Origin: Janthinobacterium saanense | Lineage (GTDB): Bacteria > Pseudomonadota > Gammaproteobacteria > Burkholderiales > Burkholderiaceae_D | Reading direction: 5' to 3' | Assembly: GCF_014200675.1 (NCBI RefSeq) | Contig: NZ_JACHCI010000002.1 | Location: forward strand, 434,001 to 498,000 | Length of the DNA: 64,000 nucleotides | Part shown: positions 1 through 9,109 of the stretch, one piece after another | Position numbering within the stretch: position 1 is the first letter of the stretch | Layout of the letters: each line of letters opens with the position of its first letter | The notes under the pieces: generated by a model | Told to the model about the DNA's origin: nothing | The model's database searches: none | The model's input: the letters and a program-made list of their open reading frames with translations, nothing else | Program-made: the position numbers and the translations under genes

Positions 1-1
1 C

Positions 2-2566
2 CTGTTGCTGGGCGATATCTATATCGAAACGGGCGAAGTGCTGTCGGCCGAAAAAGAGCTGCGCAAGGCAAAATCGCTGGGCGTGCCGGCCACGCAAGTC
101 ATGCCCTTGCTGGGCAAGACCTGGCTGATGCAGGGGCAATTCGAGAAAGTCCTGAGCGACTTGCCGGACGACCCCGCGCAGCCGCAGCCTATCCTGGCCC
201 TGCGCGGCGACGCCCTGCTGGCGCTGGGGCGTCAGGATGAAGCGCGCGCACTGTATCAGCGCATGCTGCAAGCGCAGCCCGCACAAGCCGATGCCCTGCT
301 GGGCCTGGCGCGCATCGCCGCGCTGGACCAGCAATTGCCGCAAGCCGAGTTGCTGATCGCGCAAGCCTTGAAACACAGTCCGGCCAATCTGGAAGCCTTG
401 CGTCTGTCGGGCGACCTGCTGCGCCTGCAAGGCAAACCTGACGAGGCCCGCAAGGCCTACGCACACATCACCACGCTCAAGCCTGCCGATACGCAAGCCC
501 ATATCGACCTGGCCAATCTCGACATCGAGCAAGCGCGCTACAGCGAAGCGGGCGCGCAGCTGGCGGCGGCCCGCAAAACGGCGCCCAACAGCGTGGGCGT
601 GCTGCAGGCGCAGGCGCTGCTCGATTTTCGCCAGGGCAAGAACAAGGCGGCGCTGGAAGCCTTGCAGCTGGTGCTCAAGGCGGCGCCCGAGCATATGCCG
701 GCGCTGCTGCTGGCGGGCGCCGTGCAATTGGCGCTGGGATCGCCACAACTGGCGGAGAGCTATTTGCAACGATTTCTGGCCGTCTACCCCAAACATCTGT
801 ATGCCAACAAGATGATGGCCTCGATCCAGCTGATGCGCGGCAATAGCGATGGGGCCATCGACTTGCTGATGCCGCTATTGCAAAGCAATCCCGACGATGT
901 GGAACTGCTGTCGCTGGCCGGCGAGGCGCATTTGCGGGCCCGCCGCTACGACAAGGCCAGCGCCTACTTCGAAAAGGCCGCCCTGCTGGCGCCCGATACG
1001 GCCAGGCTGCATGCGGCGCTGGGCGTGAGCCGCCTGGGCATGGGCGAAAACGGGCGCGCCATCAATGAACTGGAACGCGCCACCATGCTCGATGGCAAAG
1101 CCCCGCAAGCGGGCACCATGCTGGTGATGACCTTGCTGCGCAACAAAGAAAATGCCAAGGCGCTGGCTGCCGTGCAAGCCATGGAAAAGCAGCAAGGCAG
1201 CAACCCTTTGCTGCTGAACCTGAAAGGCGGCGTGTATCTCGCCCAGCACGATTTGCCGGCCGCGCGCGCCGCCTTCGAACAGGCGCTGCGTTTGTCTCCC
1301 ACTTACCTGCCGGCATTGAGCAACCTGGCGCAGATCGACCTGGCCGAGAAACAGCCGGGACGGGCCAGGCAGCGTTTCGAGACGGCGCTGGCGAAAGATC
1401 CGAAAAATGCCGATCTCAGCGCCGCCCTGGCCAAGCTGGCGGCAGCGCAAGGTAAATTGGCCGAAGCGCAGCGCTGGCTGGAAAAAGCCCATGCAGACCA
1501 CCCGGACGCCGTGCCGCCGGCCCTGTTGCTGAGTAATTTCTACCTGCAGACGGGTGCGCCGCAAAAAGCGCTGGACCTGGCGCGCACCCTGCAAAGCGGC
1601 CACCCTGGCGACACCGATGCGCTGGCCTTGCGCGCCCAGGTGGAATACAGCGCGGGCCAGCCGCAGGCGGCGCTGGACAGTTATCTGCAACTGGCCAAGG
1701 TGCAAACCACGTCCGCGCCCCTGCAAATGCGTATTGCCAGCCTGCACCTGGCCTTGAACGACCATGCCAGCGCACTGCATGCCGTGAAGCGGGCACAGGT
1801 GCTGGACCCTGAGCTGCTCGACGCCCAGGTGGTCGAAGTGACCATGCAGCTGGCCTTGAACCGCCCGCGCGAAGCGCTGGCCGTGGCCCGCAAGGTGCAG
1901 CAGCAGCGGCCCAAACTGGCGGCCGGCTATAAACTCGAAGGCGATGTGCTGATGGCGCAAAACCAGCCGCAGCAGGCGTTCAAGCTGTACGAGCAAGCCT
2001 ACCAGATCAGCAGTATCGGCCCCTTGCAAGTGCAGATATACCGCGCCCTGCACCAGGCGGGACAGGACAAGGAAGCCGACCGGCGCATGGCAGCCTGGCT
2101 GGCGGCGCACCCGGACGACACGGCCACCCGCATCTACCTGGCCGGCAGCAAGCTGGCCAGCAAGCAATACCGGGCCGCCATCGAACAGTATCAGCAGATC
2201 GTTGCCCGCGACGCCGGCAACCTGGTGGCGCTGAACGACCTGGCCTGGGCCTATCAGCAAGACAAGGATGGCCGCGCGCTGGCCACGGCCGAACAGGCGC
2301 ACAAGCTGGCGCCCGAAAATCCGGCCGTGCTCGACACCCTGGGCTGGATCTGCCTGGAACAAGGCGACGTCAAGCGGGCCACGACCCTGCTGCGCAAGGC
2401 GGCCACCCTGGCACCCAAGTCGGCGGAAATCCAGTATCACCTGGGCGCCGCGCTGGTGAAATCGGGCGACAAGCTGGAGGCGCGCAAGCAACTTGAACAA
2501 TTGCTTGCCGCCAACAAGGAATTTCCGCAACGGGCCGACGCGCAAGCCCTGCTGGCCCAACTCTAG
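2..2566 (+). CDS. prsT: PEP-CTERM system TPR-repeat protein PrsT, 5' end outside window
   Basis: The reading frame is open from the window edge, so the N-terminus (signal peptide or lipobox) is missing and about 855 residues are visible. The protein is almost entirely tetratricopeptide repeats, alanine/leucine-rich helical pairs of about 34 residues running to the C-terminus. Very long TPR proteins of this kind are known in exosortase A loci as PrsT lipoproteins of roughly 900 residues, thought to scaffold polysaccharide assembly or export in the periplasm. The next gene starts 3 bases after the stop, so the two are probably co-transcribed. The PrsT name rests on length, TPR content and the XrtA genes nearby. 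Another long TPR protein is possible. Confidence 0.8.
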   Translation: MLLGDIYIETGEVLSAEKELRKAKSLGVPATQVMPLLGKTWLMQGQFEKVLSDLPDDPAQPQPILALRGDALLALGRQDEARALYQRMLQAQPAQADALLGLARIAALDQQLPQAELLIAQALKHSPANLEALRLSGDLLRLQGKPDEARKAYAHITTLKPADTQAHIDLANLDIEQARYSEAGAQLAAARKTAPNSVGVLQAQALLDFRQGKNKAALEALQLVLKAAPEHMPALLLAGAVQLALGSPQLAESYLQRFLAVYPKHLYANKMMASIQLMRGNSDGAIDLLMPLLQSNPDDVELLSLAGEAHLRARRYDKASAYFEKAALLAPDTARLHAALGVSRLGMGENGRAINELERATMLDGKAPQAGTMLVMTLLRNKENAKALAAVQAMEKQQGSNPLLLNLKGGVYLAQHDLPAARAAFEQALRLSPTYLPALSNLAQIDLAEKQPGRARQRFETALAKDPKNADLSAALAKLAAAQGKLAEAQRWLEKAHADHPDAVPPALLLSNFYLQTGAPQKALDLARTLQSGHPGDTDALALRAQVEYSAGQPQAALDSYLQLAKVQTTSAPLQMRIASLHLALNDHASALHAVKRAQVLDPELLDAQVVEVTMQLALNRPREALAVARKVQQQRPKLAAGYKLEGDVLMAQNQPQQAFKLYEQAYQISSIGPLQVQIYRALHQAGQDKEADRRMAAWLAAHPDDTATRIYLAGSKLASKQYRAAIEQYQQIVARDAGNLVALNDLAWAYQQDKDGRALATAEQAHKLAPENPAVLDTLGWICLEQGDVKRATTLLRKAATLAPKSAEIQYHLGAALVKSGDKLEARKQLEQLLAANKEFPQRADAQALLAQL

Positions 2567-2569
2567 GGC

Positions 2570-4987
2570 ATGACCATGGCCAAGCTCGCGGCGCGCCTGC
2601 TCGCCGTGCTGGCCGGCGCGGCCTTCGTCCAGGCGCTGCACTGGTATCCGCTGGGCCACGGCTGGCCCAGCTGGCTATTTGCCGGCTTGCTGCCCGTCTA
2701 TTTCCTGCTGCTGTGCTGGCGCCCTGCGCTCTGGCTGTTTTGTCTCCCTGCGCTGCTGCCCGTGCTGGACCTGGCGCCATGGACCGGTTGGTTTTTCCTG
2801 GAAGAAATCGACCTGCTGCTCTTGCTCACCGTGGCTTGCTGTTACTGGCAGTTGCACAAGAGACCCGCTACCCTGAGCCTCTCGCCAGCCGCGCGCCTGT
2901 GGCTGCTGCTGTGCTGCCTGGCCTGGCTGGCCGCGCTGCTGCGGGGCTTGCTGCCGCTGCCGCCCTGGGACGCCAACGCCTACAATAACTACCTGAGTTC
3001 CTACAATAGCCTGCGCCTGGGCAAAGCCTGGGCCTGGGCCATGCTGTTGCTGCCCTTGCTGCTGCACGACGCGGGCCATGGCGGCTGGCGCCGCTACGCC
3101 TTGCCGGGCCTGCTCACGGGCCTGGCGCTGGTGGCTGGCTGCGCCTTGTGGGAACGCGCGGCGTTTCCCGGCTTGCTCAATCTGTCCAGCGACTATCGCA
3201 TCACGGCGCCGTTTTCCGCCATGCACACGGGTGGCGCCGCGCTCGACGGCTATCTGGCGCTGGGCCTGCCATTTGCCGTGCTGTGGCTGCTGCGCGCACG
3301 CACGCGCTGGCACAGCGCGGCCGCCCTGCTGCTGCTGGCCATGGTCCTGCATGCTGCGCTGGCCACTTTTTCGCGCGGACTGTATGCGGCCATGCTGGCT
3401 GCCGCAGCGCTGGGCATGGTGTATGCAGTGAAAAAAATGCTGGCTGGCATGCCAGCGACGCAGGGCAGCCCGAAAGGCCGCCTTGCACTGTGCTTGCTGC
3501 TGGCGGCGGCAGCAGCGATTGCCCTCATCGCCATGTTCGGCAGCGCCGGCTACCGTGGCTTGCTGGCCGCCGTGGTCTTGTTCAGCGCATCCTTCGTGCT
3601 GGCGACGCAGGCGCTACCCTGGCGTCTGGCGCCAGGCGGCGTGCTGTGCGCGCTGGCCATCGAAGCTGTACTGGCCATGCTGTGGCCCGCCGACGTGGCC
3701 GGCTGGCTGAAAGCACCGTATTTTCTGTTCTTGCTGTCGGCCTTGCTGCTGACTGGCGCCTTATGGCCAGGGAGGCGTCCGCCTGGCCCTGTCCGGCTGT
3801 GCGTGGCCATGATGGCGTGGACCATGCTGGCCTGCAATCTTGCCTGGATCAGCTGGCATTGGGGCGGCAAGCCGGCCTTGCCTGGCGCTATCCTGGCCGT
3901 GCTGCTGGCCGCCTGCATGCTGTGCAATCGGCGCCTGAGTCCGCCGCTGTGGCGTTTGCAGCGCGCCAGCCTGAGCCTGGCGGGTGCGGCGGCCGTGCTG
4001 CTGGCGCTGGCGGTGCCCGTCTCGGCCAGCTATTACGCCACGGAACGCTTCGCCACCAGCGCCGGCGATTTGCAGGGCCGGCTGCGCCACTGGCAAGCTG
4101 CGCTGGACATGATGCCGGCGGACGCGGCCAGCGCCGCGTTCGGCATGGGCCTGGGCACGTTTCCCGCCAGCTATTACTGGTACAACCCGCTGCGCGAGGT
4201 GCCGGCCCGCATTGCTTACCTGGATGAAGCAGGCGAGCGCTATGTGCGCCTGGCCAGCCCTGGCTATAGCGCGGGATATGGCGAACTGCTGCGGCTGCTG
4301 CAAAGGCTTACCGTGCTGCCCAACACCGCTTATGTGCTCGCACTCGATGTACGCCGTGCGGCCGCCATGCCCGTGCTGCAAGTACGGTTGTGCCAGCGGC
4401 AACTGCTGTACGCGCAAAATTGCATCTCGGCCCCCCTGCGTTTGCGGGCGGCTGACGGTCTGTGGCAACACTATGCCTTGCCCATCAACAGCGCCTGGCT
4501 GGGTTCAGGCCATTGGCTGCAGCGCCTGCCGGTGCAACTGGAGCTGGCGGCCAGCGGCACGGCTGTCTCGTCCGTGATCGATATCGACAATCTCAGCCTG
4601 CGCGCGGCCGATGGCCTGGAACAGATCGCCAACGGGCAATTCACGCAAGCCAGCGATGACTGGTTTTTCAGCAGCGACCACCATCATTTACCCTGGCATC
4701 TCAAGAACCTGTTGCTGCAACTTTATGTCGAGGGCGGCCTGTGCAGCGTGCTGGCCATGCTCGGCCTGCTGATGCTGGCCAGTTCCCGTTTGCTGCGGCA
4801 GCACAGCCTGGGCCATGCCAGCATAGCGGCCCTGGCCGCCATCCTGGCCTTCCTGGTGGTGGGCCTGTTCGACAGCCTGCTCGACGTGCCGCGCATCGCC
4901 CTGCTGTTTTATCTATTGCTGCTGGGCGCGCTGTTGCAGCCGGCCAGATCCTCCCACACATTGCCCCAGGAAAGCCCGCCGCCATGA
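2570..4987 (+). CDS. O-antigen ligase/Wzy-like polytopic membrane protein with large soluble domain
   Basis: A protein of 805 residues with many hydrophobic segments through about residue 490, a soluble region of about 200 residues, and three more membrane segments at the end. The FSRG tetrapeptide near residue 265 and the GMGLGTFP stretch near residue 525 fit the O-antigen ligase/polymerase (Wzy_C) family, which joins polysaccharide repeat units on the periplasmic face. At 805 residues it is about twice the usual family length because of the inserted soluble domain. The start lies 3 bases after the PrsT-like stop, and the stop overlaps the protease start as ATGA. Its substrate is inferred only from context. 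Confidence 0.75.
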   Translation: MTMAKLAARLLAVLAGAAFVQALHWYPLGHGWPSWLFAGLLPVYFLLLCWRPALWLFCLPALLPVLDLAPWTGWFFLEEIDLLLLLTVACCYWQLHKRPATLSLSPAARLWLLLCCLAWLAALLRGLLPLPPWDANAYNNYLSSYNSLRLGKAWAWAMLLLPLLLHDAGHGGWRRYALPGLLTGLALVAGCALWERAAFPGLLNLSSDYRITAPFSAMHTGGAALDGYLALGLPFAVLWLLRARTRWHSAAALLLLAMVLHAALATFSRGLYAAMLAAAALGMVYAVKKMLAGMPATQGSPKGRLALCLLLAAAAAIALIAMFGSAGYRGLLAAVVLFSASFVLATQALPWRLAPGGVLCALAIEAVLAMLWPADVAGWLKAPYFLFLLSALLLTGALWPGRRPPGPVRLCVAMMAWTMLACNLAWISWHWGGKPALPGAILAVLLAACMLCNRRLSPPLWRLQRASLSLAGAAAVLLALAVPVSASYYATERFATSAGDLQGRLRHWQAALDMMPADAASAAFGMGLGTFPASYYWYNPLREVPARIAYLDEAGERYVRLASPGYSAGYGELLRLLQRLTVLPNTAYVLALDVRRAAAMPVLQVRLCQRQLLYAQNCISAPLRLRAADGLWQHYALPINSAWLGSGHWLQRLPVQLELAASGTAVSSVIDIDNLSLRAADGLEQIANGQFTQASDDWFFSSDHHHLPWHLKNLLLQLYVEGGLCSVLAMLGLLMLASSRLLRQHSLGHASIAALAAILAFLVVGLFDSLLDVPRIALLFYLLLLGALLQPARSSHTLPQESPPP

Positions 4988-5739
4988 AAACCATGCTGAC
5001 ATGCTTGTGCCTCTGCTTCTGCCTGCCACCCGCCTGCGCGGATTCGCTGGAGCAAGTGATCGCCAGGGTCAAACCCTCCGTCGTCGGCGTGGGCAGCTTT
5101 CAAAAGACGCGCACGCCGGCCCTGAGTTTTATCGGCACCGGTTTCGTCACGGGCGACGGCTTGAGCGTGCTGACCTGCTCCCATGTCATACAAAAACTGC
5201 TGGACAGCAACCCAAGCGAACTGGTCGGCATCCTCACGGGGCACGGCGACACGGCGCAATTCCGCTCGGCCACCGTGGTCGCCATCGACGCCGAGCACGA
5301 CCTGGCCTTGCTGCGCCTCGCCGGCGAGCCGCTGCCCGCCTTGCAGCTGGGCGACGCCGGCAGCGTGCGCGAAGGCCAGGCAATGGCCTTCACGGGTTTT
5401 CCGCTGGGCATGCTGCTGGGCCTGCATCACGTGACCCACCGCGCCACCGTGTCTGCGCTGACGCCCGTCGTCATGCCCAGCGAAAATGCGCTGCGGCTGG
5501 ACGTCAAACGCCTGGCGCAACTGCAAAAGTCCCCCTACACCGTGTTCCAGCTCGACGCGACGGCGTATCCGGGCAGCAGCGGCAGCCCTTTATATGATCC
5601 GGAAACCGGTCTCGTCTACGGTATCGTCAACATGGTGTATGTCAAAGGCTTGAAGGAAAGCGCCATCAGCACACCAAGCGGCATTACGTATGCCATTCCA
5701 GGCGTGCACATGCAGGCGCTACTATTAAAAAAACCGTAG
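4984..5739 (+). CDS. secreted trypsin-like (S1 family) serine protease
   Basis: A protein of 251 residues. The start was chosen at the ATGA overlap with the preceding gene, which gives a signal peptide of about 19 residues, cysteine-rich and ending ACA. The catalytic triad is visible as His67 in TCSHV, Asp106 in AEHDLAL and Ser199 in PGSSGSP, which is the order seen in DegP/trypsin-like peptidases. No PDZ domain follows. It probably acts in the periplasm or outside the cell. Its coupling to a TPR and a polymerase-like gene suggests a role in processing proteins of the exosortase/exopolysaccharide system, but the substrate is unknown. The gene ends 3 bases from the convergent acyltransferase gene. 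Confidence 0.85.
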   Translation: MKTMLTCLCLCFCLPPACADSLEQVIARVKPSVVGVGSFQKTRTPALSFIGTGFVTGDGLSVLTCSHVIQKLLDSNPSELVGILTGHGDTAQFRSATVVAIDAEHDLALLRLAGEPLPALQLGDAGSVREGQAMAFTGFPLGMLLGLHHVTHRATVSALTPVVMPSENALRLDVKRLAQLQKSPYTVFQLDATAYPGSSGSPLYDPETGLVYGIVNMVYVKGLKESAISTPSGITYAIPGVHMQALLLKKP

Positions 5740-5742
5740 CGT

Positions 5743-6489
5743 TCAGTTACGTCCCTGGCGCAAACGGTCGGTAATGCCAGGCTCATCCCATGTAGGAAAA
5801 AAAAAGGGGTAAAACGATCGTTCACCCCCATGTTGTTCCATCAAACCGCCGTATTTGCGTATCTGCTCTCCCATATAACCCAGGTCTAGCCGTAGCAGCA
5901 CGGCGGGCGCGCCCACGCGCGTGCATTCGCGCTCGCCGCCGAAGTCCCTGAATCCCAGCATGCGCTTGTAAAACACCACGTGACGCGGATTGACTTCAAT
6001 CACGTAATCCGTAAAGCCATGGATGTTGTGGGCATAGATATAGGAAATATGGATCAAGGCGGCAAACACGCGCTTGCTGACGCCCTTGTCGATGGCCAGG
6101 CGCGACGGTTCGCACAGCAGCCGTCCCTGCGCACGCAATTCGTCGAGCTTGTCGCGGAAATTTTCATCGGCCGGCAAGCCGGTCTCGTCATTATCCAGGC
6201 AAAGGGTCATGGTGCCGACGGTGGAGCCGGCCGTTTCTGCAAACAGGGTGATTTTATTGAGTGCATGGGCAATGCCGGGATCGACGGCATAACCGCGCCA
6301 GCCATACATCTTGCGTATCAACAGGCTGGCTGCTTCGCGGCGCCCGCGCGAATTGGCCATGCGGATATGAAAGCGCTGCAAATCAATTTCGTGTTCCATG
6401 GCGGGATCGATCCTGCCCTCGCCCACCACCAGGTCGCTGAAACCGCCAGGCGTATCGAAAGAAATAATAGGTTCGTCTTCAAAGCTCAT
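5743..6489 (-). CDS. PEP-CTERM/exosortase system-associated acyltransferase (GNAT fold, LuxI-like)
   Basis: A protein of 248 residues. The ATG at 6489 is preceded by GAGGACAAG, a good ribosome-binding site. A start 21 codons upstream is possible but has a less typical N-terminus. The sequence resembles a family of exosortase-associated N-acyltransferases distantly related to autoinducer synthases: an N-terminal RxxxYGWRGYAVDP-like stretch, then a GNAT core with ...CEPSRLAI and ...YAHNIHGFTDYVIEVNPRH. Family members are presumed to transfer an acyl group, but donor and acceptor are unknown. It lies downstream of, and on the same strand as, the export lipoprotein gene, separated by about 205 AT-rich bases that could hold its own promoter. 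Confidence 0.8.
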   Translation of the reverse strand: MSFEDEPIISFDTPGGFSDLVVGEGRIDPAMEHEIDLQRFHIRMANSRGRREAASLLIRKMYGWRGYAVDPGIAHALNKITLFAETAGSTVGTMTLCLDNDETGLPADENFRDKLDELRAQGRLLCEPSRLAIDKGVSKRVFAALIHISYIYAHNIHGFTDYVIEVNPRHVVFYKRMLGFRDFGGERECTRVGAPAVLLRLDLGYMGEQIRKYGGLMEQHGGERSFYPFFFPTWDEPGITDRLRQGRN

Positions 6490-6694
6490 CTTGTCCTCGC
6501 TATCAATGGCTGTCCATGTTTGAGACGGACTGAAGCCAATGCCTTGTGACAAGAGGAAAAGTAGAGAAGTTCCCGCAATACGCGAAAAAAACCAAAGAAA
6601 TTAGCAGGAAATGATCAAAGAAACATGCTTAAATTTTCCCGCGAGTATAAAAAGACAAATAAAGTGTATCTTTTGACAGCAAGTTCAGGCGCGG

Positions 6695-7315
6695 CTAAAA
6701 AAAGCTTTCCGGGATTAATAAGACGTCGCCGGGCCGCATCATGATATTGGCGGAAATATCGCCGTCTTTCAACAGGTCATCGATGCGCACGCGCAACTGC
6801 TGTTGCTGTCCTTCGCGCACGCGGATGATGCTGGCCTTGTTGCCGGCCGCAAAATCGGTAATGCCGCCCACGGCGATCAGCACGTCCATCAGCGACATGC
6901 CCAGCCGGTATGGCAGAGCCTGCGGCTTGGCCGCTTCGCCGATCACCCTGATCTGTTCCGCGTAGGGGCCGGAAAAATTGGTGACGATCACCGTCACCAC
7001 CGGTTGCTGGATGAACTTGCCCAGCGCCTGTTCGATATCGCGCGCCAGCTGGGTCGAAGTCTTGCCGCTGGCCGGCAAATCTTCCACCAGCGGCGTGCTG
7101 ATCTTGCCGTCGGGCCGCACCGCTACCGTCAGCGACACTTCCGGATTGCGCCAGACGAGGATGTTGACGGAGTCGCCCGGCCCGATCAGATAGTCGTGCA
7201 AGGGCGCGTTGTCCTCGGCCGGCGCCAGCGGGTAGCGCGTGCGGCAAGCCGCCAGCAGAGCCAGCGCCGCCAGGGCCAGTCCCCTTTCCATCACTGCACG
7301 GCGAAACAGATTCAT
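6695..7315 (-). CDS. XrtA system polysaccharide export lipoprotein (Wza/EpsE type)
   Basis: A protein of 206 residues with a lipoprotein signal peptide and lipobox LLAAC (Cys24). It has a poly-export domain (DYLIGPGDSVNILVWRNPE, about residues 41-60), a PDGKISTPL beta segment and an SLBB-like domain (residues 120-195). It ends in the typical MMRPGDVLLIPESFF tail. Proteins of this family form the outer-membrane channel for capsule or exopolysaccharide. This is the short form found in exosortase A loci, without a second SLBB domain. It is divergent from the Wzz-like gene, with 243 bases between them, so the two halves of the export machinery probably share a regulatory region. Confidence 0.9.
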   Translation of the reverse strand: MNLFRRAVMERGLALAALALLAACRTRYPLAPAEDNAPLHDYLIGPGDSVNILVWRNPEVSLTVAVRPDGKISTPLVEDLPASGKTSTQLARDIEQALGKFIQQPVVTVIVTNFSGPYAEQIRVIGEAAKPQALPYRLGMSLMDVLIAVGGITDFAAGNKASIIRVREGQQQQLRVRIDDLLKDGDISANIMMRPGDVLLIPESFF

Positions 7316-7558
7316 GCTGGACCTCTTAAAGTCGATGATGCGGCCATGAGGTCGCCCAGATTAGCCGGGCTGTGCCGCGAACTTCCTATGATTATGAGAT
7401 CGCAGCAAGTGATCCTTGAGGCGCATCAAGAAGCCTTCATCTGGGGAAATTTTTCTAAGGAGCAGCCCTATACTTTGCTTACTCGACAAGAGAAAAGTTC
7501 CCCGCCATCCCATGACACCCGTTCATTGCACCGATCGCCCTGACCTGAAGGAATTGAG
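7316..7558. promoter_or_regulatory. divergent intergenic region between export lipoprotein and Wzz genes
   Basis: These 243 bases separate divergent starts and must carry the promoters of the core exopolysaccharide operon and of the export gene. A TATACT hexamer lies at 7469-7474 toward the operon, but no good -35 element sits at the right distance. I looked for a sigma-54 GG-N10-GC pair and did not find a convincing one. No strong palindrome is seen. Assignment rests on gene orientation only. Confidence 0.4.
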
Positions 7559-9088
7559 ATGGAGGAATTAATACAGCAATTACTTTCCAGTCTCAAGGGG
7601 ATCTGGAAGTACCGCTGGCATGCGCTGCTGGTCGCCTGGCTGGTGGCGATTGCCGGTTTCATCAAGGTGATCAGCCTGCCCGACGACTTTCAAACCTCGG
7701 CGCGCGTGTTTGTCGATACGCAAACCATCCTGAAACCGCTGATGGCCGGCATGACCAGCGTGCCCAACACGGAACAGCAGGTGGCCATCATGAGCCGCAC
7801 CCTGCTCAGCCGTCCCAACGTGGAACGCGTGATACGCATGATCGATCTCGATATCGATACCAAGACCGTGCGCGAACATGAGGCCCAGCTCGACGACTTG
7901 ATGAGCCGCATCAAGATCACCGGCACCAACGCCTTCGACATTTACACCATCAGCTATAGCGGCAGGCAGCCCAAGGTGGTGCGCGACGTGGTGCAAAGCC
8001 TGCTGACGATTTTTGTCGAAGGCAGTTTCCAGGGCAAGAAAGGCGACTCGCAAAAAGCCGTGCAATTCATCGATGAGCAGATCAAGAATTATGAAGAGAA
8101 ACTGAGTTCGGCGGAAAACCTGCTCAAGGAATTCAAGATCCGCAACAACCTGCTGCTGCCGCGCCAGGGTATCGATTATGGCAGCCAGCTGCTGATAGCG
8201 TCCGATAGCCTGAATAATGCCAAGCTGGAACTGCTGGAAGCGGAACAGGCGCGCAAGGCCATCCATAGCCAGATCGAAGGCGACGAACCGGTGCTGGACC
8301 TGGAACCGAGCGCGTCCGCGATCAGCAATCCCGAACTCGACGAGCGCATCGCCGCCATCAACAAGAATCTCGACAGCCTGGCGCTGCAATATACGGAGCT
8401 GCACCCTGACATCATCGCCTCGCGGCGGCTGGTGACGCAGCTGGAAGAACGCAAGGTCGAAGAAAGCAAGCTGCGCGCCGCCGCTGGCGATCCCGGCAAG
8501 AATTACAGCCCCATGCTGCAGCAAATGAAGGTGGCCCTGACCGAAGCCGACGCCAAGGTGGCCGCCATCAAGGCGCGCGTGCAGGAATTCAATGCCCGCA
8601 ACGAGCGCCTGCTGGCGCAAAGTAATGCCGTGCCCGAGGTGGAATCGCAACTGGCGCAGCTGAACCGCGACTACATCATCAACAAGGATAACTATGAAAA
8701 GCTGATCGGCCGGCGCGAAGCGGCCAAACTGTCGGGCGAGCTCAGTTCGACCACCGACATGATGGCTTTCAAGATCATCGATCCGCCCACCGTGCCGTTT
8801 TCGCCGATGGGGCCGAACCGGCCGCTGCTGTTCAGCGCGGCCTTGGGCGCCGCCCTGGGCGCCGGCGTGGCGGCGGCATTGCTGATCAGCCAGATTCGCC
8901 CCACCTTCCTCAGCCCGGCCGAATTGCGCGACGCCACCGGCTTGAGCGTGCTCGGTACCGTATCGATGAACTGGACCACCTTGCAGCAGGTGCGGCGCCA
9001 GCGCGCACGCTACGGTTTTGGCGCCTGCCTGGGCGGCCTGTTCCTGCTGTACGGCGGCGTGATGGCGGCCGCGCTGTTCAAATTCTAG
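7559..9088 (+). CDS. XrtA system polysaccharide chain-length determinant (Wzz type)
   Basis: A protein of 509 residues with a transmembrane segment near residues 18-38, a long periplasmic coiled-coil-rich region (about residues 60-400), a second membrane segment near 420-442 and a third near 487-507. The N-terminal Wzz domain and the conserved proline-rich stretch before the second segment (IDPPTVPFSPMGPNRP) mark the polysaccharide co-polymerase family. The protein controls chain length and couples the inner-membrane kinase to the outer-membrane channel. There is no Walker motif, because the kinase is encoded separately just downstream. It is the first gene of the twelve-gene plus-strand operon. 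Confidence 0.92.
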   Translation: MEELIQQLLSSLKGIWKYRWHALLVAWLVAIAGFIKVISLPDDFQTSARVFVDTQTILKPLMAGMTSVPNTEQQVAIMSRTLLSRPNVERVIRMIDLDIDTKTVREHEAQLDDLMSRIKITGTNAFDIYTISYSGRQPKVVRDVVQSLLTIFVEGSFQGKKGDSQKAVQFIDEQIKNYEEKLSSAENLLKEFKIRNNLLLPRQGIDYGSQLLIASDSLNNAKLELLEAEQARKAIHSQIEGDEPVLDLEPSASAISNPELDERIAAINKNLDSLALQYTELHPDIIASRRLVTQLEERKVEESKLRAAAGDPGKNYSPMLQQMKVALTEADAKVAAIKARVQEFNARNERLLAQSNAVPEVESQLAQLNRDYIINKDNYEKLIGRREAAKLSGELSSTTDMMAFKIIDPPTVPFSPMGPNRPLLFSAALGAALGAGVAAALLISQIRPTFLSPAELRDATGLSVLGTVSMNWTTLQQVRRQRARYGFGACLGGLFLLYGGVMAAALFKF

Positions 9089-9109
9089 AGACCGGCACCG
9101 GGAGACGCG

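Noticed and set aside
875-2659. 594-codon minus-strand frame opposite the TPR gene
   Set aside because: Shadow of the TPR repeats, with the same antisense composition and no domain.
7316-7558. Search for a sigma-54 promoter ahead of the core operon
   Set aside because: A TTGC at the end of the region has no GG at the required distance upstream; nothing convincing was found.
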